This document shows, in pieces, positions 37,001 through 49,240 of a stretch of DNA of 64,000 nt; position 1 is the first letter of the stretch, and each line of letters begins with the position of its first letter. The notes beneath the pieces were generated by a model. That model searched no databases. It was not told the DNA's origin and saw only the letters and a list, made by a program, of their open reading frames with translations. The position numbers and the translations under genes are program-made. Source of the DNA: Dioszegia crocea (taxonomy: Eukaryota; Basidiomycota; Tremellomycetes; Tremellales; Bulleribasidiaceae); assembly GCA_001600615.1 (NCBI GenBank), contig BCKK01000001.1, positions 1,093,082 through 1,157,081 on the forward strand, written 5' to 3'.

Positions 37001-38877
37001 ATGCAAACTGTCGTCAATGCAATCCAAGACTACATGGGTCCCGTGGAGAGTGAGTTCTCATCTGCCCAACTTGCATTCCTCACCCATTCCTTAAACCCTC
37101 TTCGGGGTCTTGTCTCATAAAGGCTAAGCTGATGAGCCAAAAGCCGCCACCAACCCCGAGTACAAGCACCGTCCTGGAGGAGAGACGATGCGAGCGCTCG
37201 CCTGGTTCGGAAACGAGGATGTCCGCATGGTCGATGCTCCCATTCCCGATATCTCCGAAGACAAGGATGTAGTAATCAAGATCACCGGCACTACCATCTG
37301 CGGTAGTGACTTGCATCTCTATCATTCCGAGATGATGGCTCTGCAGAAGGGAGATATCCTCGGTCACGAGTTCATGTGAGCTGTCTTCCTCATTCGGATC
37401 GGAATCGAAGCTGATGGACAAAGGGGTATCGTGGACCGCATCGGCCCCGCCGTGTCGACTCTCGCCATCGGAGACCGAGTTGTCTGCTCTTTCCAGACTG
37501 CTTGTGGAACATGCAAGTTCTGCCAGAAGCGTTTGTCATCAATGTGCGACAGGACCAACAACTCGAGCTTGATGGCCAACATGGTAAGTTGCGAGTCCAT
37601 AGCGCGATACTCCCAGCTAACAATGTTAGTACGGACAGCGTGATGCTGGGTTCTTCGGTCAGTCCATGAATTCTCTTCAGACCGAAAGACCGAGCGATTG
37701 CGATCAGATCATTGTCAAAAGCATACTGACGATTCAGGGTACGGCCACATGACTGGTGGTTTCCCCGGTGGTCAATCGGAGTACGTCCGGGTTCCCTTCG
37801 GAGAGGTCAACCTTTTGAAGGTACCCAAGGAACTGGCAGGTGAGTAGCTTTTCTTTATTCGCGAGGGAATCCGAGCTGACGCTGGCAGATGAGCAGGTTT
37901 TGTGTATGTTCATTCCGAGATGATTCGCTTGAGTCGATACTGATCCCGTAGTCCTCTCTGATGTCCTTCCTACTTCTTACCACTCGGTCGTCGACACTGG
38001 TGTGGAGGAAGGCGATGTTGTTGGTGTTTGGGGTGCTGGACCCATCGGCGTAAGTACCTCTCTGATTCGATACCCTTTCCCCCAGCTGACATTACAGCAA
38101 TGTGCCGCCCGCTTTGCCATCCTCAAGGGAGCTAAGAAGGTTTATGTCATTGACGCCGTTCCCGCCCGTCTCACCTTGGCCAAGGCTGCCGGATCCCAGA
38201 TCATCCCCGTCAACTTCAAGGAGGTCGACGTGATGAAGCACATTCACGAGCTCGAGCCTCAGGGTCTTGACGGTATGTCTTGGTCTCTCATGAGCCCGAC
38301 CGCACGCTGACCAATCAGTCTGCATTGACTGCACAACCTTCCACGAGCCTAAATCGATCTTACACAAGGTCGAAAAGGCACTCATGCTCGAGACTGATGT
38401 GCCCGAGACACCCAACGAGATGATCTTCCTCGTCAGGAAGATGGGTCGAATTGGACTTATCGGCGTCTACGCTGGATACACCAACCACTTCGCCATTGGT
38501 TCCCTGATGGAGAAGGGTGTCAGATTCATCGGGAACGGACAGGCACCAGTGCACTTGTACTGGGAGGAAATCTTGAATGACTATATCCTTACGGGCAAGT
38601 TCGACCCAACATTCATGATCACCCACCGTGTCGACCTCGAGGATTTCCCCAAGGTAAGTTTTGGTGTGCAGACGAGAGGTCAGTGCTGATGGTATAGCTT
38701 TACAAGAAGTTTGACGAGCGATATGCTGGTGTGAACAAGGTCTTTGTCCAGACCAAGGCTAGGTGAGTGGGACCATGGCTACGTCAAGATCAAGGGCTGA
38801 TGTCGTTTAGCGCCCCTCCCGGCAAGAACTGCCCCCAGCTCACCAAGGTCGATGACTGGGCGAACGTCCAGATTTGA
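37001..38877 (+). CDS. Zinc-dependent medium-chain alcohol/formaldehyde-type dehydrogenase
   Basis: NAD(P)-dependent oxidoreductase of the medium-chain (MDR) superfamily, closest by motif to glutathione-independent formaldehyde dehydrogenase-like enzymes. Catalytic zinc ligands sit in TTICGSDLHLYHSEM and ILGHEFMG. The structural zinc lobe is ACGTCKFCQKRLSSMC, with all four Cys present. The Rossmann motif is GVWGAGPIGQCAARFAI, and the C-terminal half has HLYWEEILNDYI. Length about 420 aa. Eight short introns; the first follows codon 16 (MQTVVNAIQDYMGPVE). A strong TATA and a CRE-like site precede it. The substrate could be formaldehyde, another aldehyde or an alcohol; motifs do not decide. Confidence 0.9.
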
Positions 38878-39000
38878 TTGATCCCTAAGTAGCAGCCAGT
38901 AGAACTAGTCAGTAGCAGTACCCCATGTAGCCAAATTCAGACCGAGAGTCCCGGACAGAGTCACAAATGTCAGTCGACGATCATGTTGACAGTCGCGTAA

Positions 39001-39008
39001 TGACGTCA
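39001..39008. promoter_or_regulatory. CRE-like palindrome TGACGTCA upstream of photolyase
   Basis: Perfect site about 145 bp before the photolyase ATG, in the 274-bp spacer 38878-39151 that also holds the dehydrogenase 3' end. A TATATAAA-like stretch (near 39106-39113) lies closer to the gene. Confidence 0.4.
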
Positions 39009-39151
39009 TTTCACTGGATCGGCCAGAAGTCAAAGATCGCGACCAGGCCATCATGCCCAATGGCTAATGGATTCATTGAGCATTGTTTTAACAGACTCTA
39101 CCTCTTATATATAAAGTCATCAAGCGCGCACAGGATCTCGCGTAAGATCTT

Positions 39152-41983
39152 ATGCGCTCGACGCTCATCAAATCCCTTTCAAGAAATCTCACCTTACGGT
39201 CCATGCCTCAGCTCACACTCTCGTTTGCGAATCCCAACAAGTCTCTCGGTCTCTCCCCGACCAAGGCATCTAGCTCTAGCAACACTCATAAACGTTCCGC
39301 CTCATCATCATCCGGTGCTGCCGCATATTATCAGCCCGGTCCCAATAATTTGTGGAAGCAGCATCACGAGGAAGAGGATATAGCCGCCATGGCGATTGCT
39401 AAGCGCAAGAAGGCGGAGATTAAGGGGGAGGATGTCGATGTGCATATGGATCAAGGCGATTCGGCCGGAGAGGGTAAAGCCAAAGGACAGCCTGGAGGAG
39501 CTAAGAAGCGGGAGAGAAGTCCTGAGGGCAATGGAGTTGCTGGAAGGGACGCGAAGAAGTCGAAGAATGCCTATGAGATTAGTGAGTCGTGCGCTCGTTT
39601 TCTGAGCAGCTCGTCTTCTCTTCGGCCGGGGGCCGGAGATAAGAGTGTGGGGATTGGATATTGGATCGGGGTGATGGGTTCGATGTGTGAATCTGAGAGA
39701 GTGAGGGGGTGGTACGGTGTGAGCGGGAATGGGAGTGATTATGACTGTGATCATGTAATTGTTGCAGGAGGATATTGTGTTGGGGGAGGTGGGGTATGAA
39801 TGATCGGGACTCAATGCTGATATCTCTCAGAGGGCAAAGTGGCAACAGCCGAAGACGCCGCCAGGGTCGATGCGGATCCTCCACTGGCCCAGCTTATGAG
39901 CCTACAATCGAAGAAAAAGTCGCCGGTCGAGAACGGAGATTGTGTAGTCTACTGGATGCGGATGGAAGATCTCCGAAGTGAGTCGTGATGCCTCCAGACT
40001 GATAGCAGACAATAATCGCGGACGTGACTAACCCGACAGTTGAGGACAACACAGCTCTAGCGCATGCCTCGCAGAAGGCTGAGGAGCTCGGTGTTCCCCT
40101 CGTATGGCTCTTTGTCTTCTCGCCTGGGGATTACAAAATCCACGATCGCTCGACTCGACGGATCGACTTTGTCCTTCGCAATCTGCGTCATTTGAAGGTG
40201 AGGCTGCTTGTGAAGTGTAGGTGCGAGAGAACAATTCTGACCGACACAGCCTCAATTCGACAAGCTCAATATCCCCCTCCACACATTCTCGCACGACAAA
40301 CGCCTCTCCATCCCTCGTAAACTTATCAATGAGGTCTTCCCTGCTCTTGGAGCAAATCACGTCTTCTGCAATATCGAATATCAGGTGGATGAGCTACGAA
40401 GGGATATAGCGACAGTCAAACTGGGCAGAGAGAAGGGGATCGATGTTGTCGCAGTGCATGATCGGCTTGTGGTGCCTCCCGGGCGAATCTTGAGCAAGCA
40501 GGGTAAGCCCATGAGCGTGTTTTCGCCCTGGCAGCGGAGTGAGTCATCTTTTCACCCTCTCCTGAGGAAGTTCAATCATGACTGATCGAATCAGCATGGG
40601 CAAAGATCGTCGATGATGAGCCGGAACTGCTTGAATTCTCACCCGATGCAAGACCTAACGACGCCTCGATACGGCAGCATCCAAAGCTAGGCAAACTGTT
40701 CGAGCAGGGCGATATTCCCGAGTATATTGAGGGATTCAAGTGTGAGGATACAGAACAAATGGCGATTTCGTGGCCGGAGGGAACGGATAAAGCGAAAGAA
40801 GTGAGTCGGTCTTTGCTTTCAATGCCCTGGCCATAGCTGATGTCCCAGCTATTGGAGAGGTTCTTACATACCAAGCCTCGCAAGAAGCTCATGGGACTTG
40901 TCGACCCCCTACTTGACGGAGCAGAGGAGGACGAGAAGAACTCGAGAGTCCGGCAATATGGGACCGGGCGGAATCTTGTCGATGGCGATAATTCGTCCAA
41001 GCTCAGTCCGTATCTCACCGCTGGAGTAATCAGCGGGCGGATGGTTTTGAGGGAAGCAAAGAAGATGGGGAAGGGTGGGAAATTGGAGAGTGGGCGAGAT
41101 ACAGGATTGGGCATGTGGGCTCAAGAGGTGAGTCCTTGATCCGGATGACTTACTGATGTTTTTTAGGTCAGCTGGCGCGATTTCTATAATCACATCATGT
41201 GTACTTGGCCTCGGGTCTCAATGGGCAGACCGTTCCTTGAGAAATTCGTAGATGTGCAGTGGGAAGTATCAGAGCCGCAGCTTCAGGCGTGGAAGGATGG
41301 AATGACGGGTTATCCAATTGTGGATGCTGCTATGCGGGCATGTAAAGCGAGAGGTATGTCGGCGAGCCAAAACTCAGACACTAGAAGAAAGCGCTGATCA
41401 TATTTCAGGTTGGATGGAGAACCGACTGCGAATGGTCACTGCTAGTTTCCTCGTGAAGGAACTGATGCTCGATTGGCGTAAGTTTCTTATCATGACTCGT
41501 TGTCGACCTCGCTAATCTTCTCAGGTTTGGGCGAGAAGTACTTTATGGAGATGTTCATTGACGGAGATCTAGCGGCAAATAACGGAGGTTGGCAATGGGT
41601 CGCCAGTGTAAGTGGCGTCTATCATGAGACGATTTCATCATCAGCCAAGCTGACGATGTAGACTGGAACAGACCCACAACCATACTTCGTAGGCCCCTTT
41701 TTAATGACTCTAATGCTTCGCCAGGCCTGAACCCTCGCTGACGCCCCAGCGCATATTTAACATGCTATCCCAATCTGAAAAGTGTGACCCTAACGGCGAT
41801 TACATCCGACATTGGGTACCTGAACTTCGAAACCTCAAGGGTAAAGCTGTTCATGACCCATATAGTAAGATGCCCAAATCCGAGTTTAAGAAGCTCGGAT
41901 ATCCTGAGCCTATCGTTGAGCATAAGGCAGCTAGGGAAAGAGCCTTGTTTAGATATAAGAATGTAGGTGAGAAGGAGCCATGA
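39152..41983 (+). CDS. PHR1: Class I CPD photolyase
   Basis: Light-driven repair of cyclobutane pyrimidine dimers, with FAD and an antenna cofactor. The photolyase domain begins [19 protein letters not shown]. It has the FAD-binding C-terminal half: [91 protein letters not shown], and [16 protein letters not shown]. About 140 residues precede the domain: an Arg/Ser-rich leader ([20 protein letters not shown]), then basic clusters ([27 protein letters not shown]). This suggests both mitochondrial and nuclear delivery. The intron between leader and domain, near 39580-39831, is about 250 nt; the other introns are about 50 nt. Confidence 0.93.
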
Positions 41984-42210
41984 TCTGGAGGCACGTACCG
42001 TCAATGCAGATTGCATTTAGCATGTACGGATGCCAGCTTGCTTCACCAGTCGTCTTGCTTGTCGAGTGTGCTTGTCACCCTCTCAACAAAGCCGGGCATG
42101 TCTGTTCGGCCCTCTCCTTTGTGATTAACTATGGCACATACATCGTCTCCAAAAAGTCCATTGAGATCCTCCCTTATCTTCCTCCAAAAATTATACTTTC
42201 ATCTTCGCAC

Positions 42211-45200
42211 CTAGCTCTCACTAACATCCACGCAAGCCTGCAGCAAATACCCAAGATACCCTTCGGCCACAGCCATCTTGACTGTCCCCCTCGCTCGTTC
42301 AGTCAAAGCAGATGAGCTATACATATCAGCTCTTGAACCCCTCCTCTCCGCTTAGACAAAACTCACTCTGCGGTCCCATAAACCGTCTTGACCTCCACAT
42401 CCACCTCTCCGACGCATTCTGGCCAATGCGCAAGCGTGCGAACGTCAAATGTTGAGATGAGCTCCACCTTGCTTTTTGTCCCTGGGAACATGATTGAGGT
42501 TGTCGATTGGAAGATAGGAGCTGAGGTCGAAGTGAGGGAGGTGAATGTGGTAGGGTACTGTACGTGGACGAGGCGCAGTTCTTGTCGGATTCGCTGGACA
42601 GCTGACCATAGTTGCCCGACGTGCTGAATAAACTTGAAGAATTAGCTGCTATCCCATTTCACAGAGGCTTCCAAGACAGCAACAGGGCTATGCAACTACT
42701 CCGTCGATACTGACGAAGCGCAAACAGACGACAGATCACTCACAGTACTGACACCCATATCCGCGTGGGTCGTCACCAACTCCCCCACCGCAGCCTCAAA
42801 GAGCACAAATAATCCAGCACTAGGACTCTCTCCTCGCCCCCTCCAAGCCCCACCGACCGCTCGACCAACTTTCCCACCTTCCTCCAGCGGCAGGCGCTGT
42901 ACTCGGGCCGACGAAATCTCAGGAATCGAGTTCACGCAATCCATATTGAGCTGGATTTCAGCGTCGTACGTCAACTCGAACGCAGTCGGGGTCATGAGTT
43001 TTGGCCGCCAGAGGTGGAGTGATTGAAGGGATTTGTACTCGTCTGTAGGGAGTCAGTCGATGAGTTTAGTGTCCCCAAGGCAGAAAAGACTCACCTTGTA
43101 AACGGAGAACATCGCCCTTTGTAAACTGATCACACATGCCCTTGGCAATTGTGATTGCACCCATCGCCTCATTCCTCCTTGTGTGTAAATCACCAAGGTT
43201 GATCTCAAGCTTTTCGAGCTGTGTTGTTGACTCTGATAGTTCTGAGGAGAAGGCCTTGATTTGAGCCCTGTGAAGAATCAGCTTGACAAACAGAACACCT
43301 CAGATTCGCCTCATGTCGCCAGACTTACCCCTGCTCATTGATGGCCTCTCTCAATTCCTTCAACTCCTCCTGATCACACTCAGCCAACTCAGCCACCGCC
43401 TCTCTTTCCCTTTTCAGCTCCTCGGCCAGGGCAGCCTGCCTCGCCCGTAGTTCAGGCAACAGAGCGCGAGTCTGACTTTCCATATCGTCTAACTTCCGCT
43501 TATCCTATCTTCATCAGCAACCCTCCTTTCAGCAAATCAAAACACTCACCTGCCTCATGCCCTCCATGACTTCCTCCACATCCGGCCTCACCCTAGACAT
43601 CAAGTCCATCTTCCAATCATACCACCTCTCTCTCGCCTTCAATTGCGTATTGGTCTTGAACGCCTTGAATGTCATTTCGAAGATCTTCTTCTCATCGTCC
43701 CCAGCGGAGAGGTACTCTTTGATGACGGGCGGATTGTGGACAGAGCAATCAATTTCGGTCTGAGCGAGCTGCGCGGCTGATTCAGATATGTCGGCCTTCA
43801 TGCGATTTGCGGCCTTGTTCGTCAGCCAAAATCCCCATGTGCCACAGAGAATGACTTACCCAGCTGTACATGTTTAGGAAGACATTGTTGACTTGTGCAG
43901 CTGTATAGTCATGTAGCGCAAACTCCCTCTCAGCTACGTGATCAGCTGGCTCTCCAAAACCTTACGCTAAGTTGGGGAAGAATAGCGTACCATCTTGACC
44001 CCTACCCAGCACTCCTCGACCCACGCTACTTCGCCGCCTTGCCGCTGGTAGTGCCTCGATAAATTGCACTCCTGCCATCTCCAGGAAAGAACCCAAAGTG
44101 ATGGTTGGTGGCTCAAACTCCGCCTCCACATCATCAAGGTCCCGATCTTGATCCCTGTCCTCATTCATCTCTTCCTCTGCTGGAGTCTCACCCAGCATTC
44201 TGCGCAGCATGGGTGATTTCCCCGGAGACTTAGTGGGCATAGGTCCCAACCTCGACGAAGACGCCAACACCGATTTCCTCGGGGTGCCTATCTGCGTCCT
44301 AGTCTCCACATCCACCTCGACGTGGACCCGCTGCACCACTGTCTGCTGGGTGAAGACATTCTCGTCCGTTTCAAGGTTGACCATGCGCCGCTTACTGGGC
44401 GAAGAGCCGGCATTCATTTCGCTGAAAGACGCTGACCGAGCGCGCTTCTTGCCGCTCCCCGACGCGCTGGCATTGGAGCCAAAGCTGAGGCGTTGGGCGA
44501 CCTCTCTGGCAGTGTCCATCCCGCTTTTCCTCGGCGTGGCATTCTTGGTCGGGGAGGGCGAAGGACCAAAGATGTTACGCTTGGGTTGAGAGGTGGACGA
44601 TGCTTTCGTAGCTGAAGAAACGGTAGGTCGAGCGAAGGAAGGGGTACCGGCTGTAGGGCGGGTGATGGCTCGGAAGGGTGACTGGTTTGCCATAGACTGA
44701 CGAGGACCGGCATCGGTCCGTACATCCATATCTCGCTCCATGACCCCACCAATAGCAACAGTCATATCCATTCCTTCGTCCTCCTCGTGTAGCGCCGAAG
44801 CGGGGTTAAAGGAGAACGTCATGGTCCGTTCCCGATTCGCCAGAGTTTCGTTACCAGCGCTGGAGGCTGTCGACATGGTATCGTCCGCCCCAATAATCCC
44901 GCCGATCGCTACCGTCTCATCCATGGCCATCTCGTCTTCCTTGCCCGGTTGACCGGGGTGGAACCGACCCGAGCCCGAGCTTGGCGAATAGGGCGCAGCG
45001 TACCCGATAGACGCCCGGGTATTGGCGGCGGCGTGATCGGGTGGTGAGTGGGGCATGAGACCACCAACAGCAATCGTGAAGTCAACGGTCTGATCTTCTC
45101 CGCCATTTGAAATGAGAGAGTCTCCCTCCGAGACTTCGCTCGCCGCCATAGATGCCCGCCGGTCCATAATCCCCCCGTAAACCACCTGAGTCACTTCCAT

Positions 45201-46087
45201 GTCCATCTCCCCGCTATCGCCCTCGTCGTCCGAATCTCCGCCCTGAGCAGCCTCCTCTACGTGCTGGATCTGAGCATGGTTTGACGATGAACCCAGAGTG
45301 AACTGGACGCCATGCCCAGAGTAACGGCGAGAGCCGTCAGGATTGGAGCCGAGGACAGCTTCTTCTTCATCAGAAGTGTCGGACTGCTCCGACGCCGTAT
45401 CGTCCATCTCCATTGAGGCCTCTCCTTCACCCTCGCCTTCGGGGACGAAGCGGGGAGCTTGTTGAATCGACGCTACGTTCTGGATGCTGGATCGCCGGGA
45501 GTGGGTGACTTGGCGAGCGGGCAGGGATTGACGTTTGTTTGAAGGGGATTTGGGAGTTGGCTTTTCGAACATGCTACTCAGGTCAGCAAGGTGGTCAAGA
45601 AGAGACATATTCCAGTAAACAAAGACAAGCGGCTTACCGGACATAAGCTTTGGAGGCGAAGCTGACTCGTCTGGACAGACTGCCCATTGATATGGTATGC
45701 TCAGCTCGACCCGCTGGACCAGTAGTGAAATCGGTTGTATCGTCTTCTCGAGCGAAAATGTTTGGCTTCAGGATAGATTTCCGGGGTTGCTACCAGCGTC
45801 AGCGATACCCAATTTCACACGAAAGGTACACGTACCATGCTCCTGCGGGCTTTCCTTCGCGGACTCATTTCCTCAATAGCAGATCCGGTAGGTAGCTGAA
45901 AGGACGCGGAAAGAGGGATTAGATCGGAGCTAGGCTGAGAGCCTCCTTCTGCCATGTCTCCGGCTTTGGACTGGCGCCGACCGGACAGACGTCGCTTCGA
46001 TGGACTAGCACCCCCGTTGGTGACGAGGAGGTTTTGGTCGTGCTCAGTCAGCCCAGGCTGGCGGGATAAGGAGCGGGATGACGACAT
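42211..46087 (-). CDS. SPC105: Kinetochore scaffold SPC105/KNL1 (Spc7)
   Basis: Outer-kinetochore KMN-network scaffold that recruits Bub1/Bub3 and PP1. The N-terminus has RKSILKPNIF and, further on, the PP1-docking RVSF within SRRVSFASKAY. Then come degenerate MELT-like repeats: MDMEVTQVVYGGIM, VDFTIAVGGLM, MDETVAIGGII and MDMTVAIGGVM. The conserved Spc7 domain starts TLGSFLEMAGVQFIEALP. After that lies a coiled coil of about 250 residues (for example RQAALAEELKREREAVAELA), then a C-terminal globular region ending GYLGYLLQACVDVSES. Stop at 42211 follows a splice from VKTVYGTA. Total about 1,180 aa over about ten exons. ATG 46087 gives MSSSRSLSRQPGLTEHDQN. Confidence 0.92.
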
Positions 46088-46385
46088 CCTGTCCAGCAAT
46101 GAGGGTGTAAGCTGGGATGACGAGGGATCTGGTCGATCCAATCGCTGAGTGCGAGGTGTATGTCGCTGTGTGAGATGGGGGATGATTCAATGTAAGAGGA
46201 GGAAAGAAGTCAGTCGGGTGATGTGTTGTTTACGCTTCTCCTTCAGGTGGACGGAATCAAAAAAGGCACCACCCAAATTGGATGCCGTAAAGGCGTTTCA
46301 GAATCTCGCTCACCAGCGCTCACCCAAATCATCACTGCACGCTGTACTATTGCGTTCACTCACGCTTCAATAGCAGGATGCCAGG
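46088..46385. promoter_or_regulatory. Divergent promoter SPC105 / ARL2
   Basis: 298-bp head-to-head spacer. An out-of-frame ATG at 46378 sits 8 nt before the ARL2 start. Confidence 0.4.
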
Positions 46386-47398
46386 ATGGGTGAGTGGCTA
46401 GTAGCTGATGAAGAAGGCAGATCACTGATATTACAGGCCTCCTCACTATCATACGTAAAAATAAGGCCAAATCGAAGGAGATGAGGGTGCTTTTCCTGTA
46501 GGCCTTGACTCTCTACTCCGACCACGATCCATGCTGATATATATCACAGAGGTCTAGACAATGCTGGCAAGACTACGATCCTTAAAAAGCTCCGTAATGA
46601 AGATATCTCCACCATCAGTCCAACCTTGGGTTTCAATATTAGCACTCTAGTAAGAAACGGGTGAGTTCTCTCCCGCTGCTGAAGGCGGATCAGAGAGCTG
46701 ACGGATTAAGATACACGCTCAACATTTGTCAGTTTTGAATCTCGCTGCAGCTTCTCTTACAAATTGACGTGTAGAGGTCAAAAGCTGACACACGCAGGGG
46801 ACGTAGGCGGCCAAAGGACTCTTCGGCCCTACTGGCGAAACTACTTCGAATCGACTGATGCTGTGGTCTGGGTGGTAGACTCCGGCGATCGGCTGCGGAT
46901 GAGCGATTGTGGGGCTGAGCTGAAGGGTCTGCTAGGAGAAGAAGTGAGTGATCCGAGGTCTGAAGACCTCATAAGGGTTATTCTTCAGACAGTCAAATAT
47001 GCTGACCTATACAGAGACTTGCCGGCGCCACTCTGCTAGTCTTTGCCAACAAGCAAGATCTATCCGGAAGCATGTCTCTCGAAGAGATCCGCGATGTGAG
47101 TTATTCTTTCTTCGATGCCTGATATGCTCGCCCTTCTGCTTCAGAATCATCCCGGCATACCCGATCCTCTCGCAAGAATTCAGCTGACCCACAGGCACTT
47201 AATCTCCCATCTATAGTATCTCACAGATGGATCATCCGCTCCTGCTCCGCCTACACTGGGACTGGGCTAGACGAAGGAATCGACTGGCTAGTCAAAGAAG
47301 TGGCCGGCAGGCTATATTGGAGTGGGCTATCGACCGAGATCCCAGCTGTAGCGGAAAACCCAGTGGAGAACAAGGCCAGTGCCGAGCTCGTGAAATGA
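46386..47398 (+). CDS. ARL2: ADP-ribosylation factor-like GTPase ARL2
   Basis: Small GTPase that works with tubulin cofactors (Cin4/Alp41 in yeasts) in tubulin folding. The joined protein reads [21 protein letters not shown]-loop [14 protein letters not shown], switch I with [12 protein letters not shown], switch [22 protein letters not shown], then [12 protein letters not shown] and the CSAYTG guanine loop, ending SAELVK. All G-motifs are intact; length about 185 aa. Gly2 is present, but ARL2 proteins are usually not myristoylated. Coding exon 1 is only 4 nt (ATGG, 46386-46389), followed by a 47-nt intron. This start is required because the nearby ATG at 46378 leads to the wrong frame. Confidence 0.93.
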
Positions 47399-47536
47399 TC
47401 CCCACTACCTGCAAAGTGGTACGATACAGATGCATAAGCTATTGATTGTCCTGTTCCTACATTCAGATTCGTTGATACTTTGAGATAATATGTAGCCTAA
47501 TTCGCCTTCCCCTGGAGAACCCCGCGAAACATCAAG

Positions 47537-49240
47537 CTAATCTCCGCCGCCCTCCGGTCGCTCGGCCAATGCCAGCTCTGCGACTCTCCACCTGAATAGC
47601 TCCAGTCGTCGTTCGGGAACTTCCCCATTCCACCTCTCGCCTACAATGTCGGATCTCCGTAGCTCGCCTCCATCGCCTGAAGCCCCATGACCATCAATGT
47701 TTGGCGAATGAGATGGGCTCTTTGTCAATATATGACTCAACGTCGGAAGACCGATCTGCTCGACTGTGAAAGATGCAGAGACGGTACCGTACAATGCGGC
47801 CTCGTATGGATCTCCGCCTGAAGCAGATAGACCAGCAATGAAACCGCCAAGGTATGCATTCCCACCTGTTGTCGATCAGCCACCGGTCTTGACAATTGGA
47901 AACAGAAAAGACTTACCTCCAGTCACATCCTTCACCTTGCCCTCAGTCTCATCTTCCCAGTATGCAGGATACCACTTGATCCCGCGGCTTCGCGTGCCTA
48001 CTACGCTCCCTAGCCGGCCGCATCGGACCACTACTGATCCTGCACCCTCTGCGCCAACGCCCAGATCTAGCATGTGCGCTATGACCTCTTCAAGAGCTGG
48101 AATGAGGAGCGGAGAAGACAGGGAGGGGATTTGCCGGCCGTACAGGGATAAGAGCTCTTCATGATTTGGGCTGATGGGTCAGCTGAGGCCCATATGAGTA
48201 AGTGCGAAGGACCCTAAGACTGAGAAGACATACGATATCACCTCAAGATATTGCAGACTCTCCTCCAAGTAGTCCTTCTGACCCGCATGACAACCCAATG
48301 GAGCAGGCTCATAGACAATTTTCGGCCTCCACGTCTGCTCTCCCGTCTCGGCCTCGAGTGCACGCTGCTGCGCTAGAAGGCGGCAGAGATCTACTGGAGA
48401 GTAGGGAGGGCTGATGTGGAGGTAGTGTGCACCGTCGATAGGTGTCTTGAGGAGGGACGGGAATGGACGAGGAATGGGAGGGACGATGTGCTTATATCTG
48501 ACACGGTAAGCTATTGATCTCTCATCAAGTATCGAACGGAAAAGAATCATCAACTTACAGCCTAACTGTCCCCTCATATCTGATCCTAGCCTTGATCATC
48601 CTCCTCCCCTCACCTTCAAGATACGCCCAACACGCCGCTCCATACTGGGCCAATTCCTCCTCTTGGTCTTTCGACAGATCCCTCCGTTCGTCGTCCGTGT
48701 CCACAAGCGCCGTGCACTCTGAAGCGGGTAACCACATTCTCGCACCAACCACACTGTACAGTGCGCCCCCGCCAAACACCTCCACTGGCTCTTCTTCAAT
48801 CTGCGCCAAACTACCGCCGGAATTGGAAGACAAGCAGGTGGATCCTGACAGGCTGCTTTGACCGGACGATGAGCAAGTCGAGGGAGAGGTGTCGTCGCTG
48901 TCGAAGCCTCGTTGAGGGGTGAGGGTGCCGGATGATCGAGCTGAAGATGATAAAGGAAGGCGGGCGGAGAGGGATAGGGACGATAAGGATGATGCGAGTG
49001 ATCTGGAAGATCGTGAGGATGGAGATGGGGATGAAGGCCGGGTACAGGCGGGTGTTTGAGTGTTGAGGGAGGGGACGGGAGGTACGTCAAAGCAGTCAAT
49101 GAGGACCGTGCCTATGATGATCAGTTTAAAGTTCGGAAAGATGCCAAACATGAGGGTATCAGAGACTCACCTATTGAAGCAAATATGGGGCCGGTGGGAG
49201 CTCGCTGACGGGCATCAAGCTTGTGTAGTACGTTGATCAT
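47537..49240 (-). CDS. pfkB-fold protein, MAK32-like
   Basis: A ribokinase-fold protein resembling yeast Mak32 (needed for stability of an L-A virus capsid-containing particle) and other fungal relatives. Seen: ASIGTVLIDCFDVPP at the N-terminus, EVFGGGALYSVVGARMW, YLHISPPYSPVDLCRLL, KIVYEPAPLGCH, LQYLEVISPNHEELLSL, and near the C-terminus DVTGGGNAYLGGFIAGL. A Ser/Thr-rich insertion of about 95 residues splits the N-terminal region. In true sugar kinases the last motif is GAGD, with Asp as catalytic base. Here it reads GGGN, so kinase activity is doubtful or altered; I believe Mak32-type proteins vary in the same place. Length about 510 aa. ATG 49240 gives MINVLHKLDARQ. Confidence 0.8.

Noticed and set aside
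39580..39831. snoRNA in the long photolyase intron
   Set aside because: A TGATGG and a CTGA are present, but spacing and terminal stem do not make a C/D box RNA.
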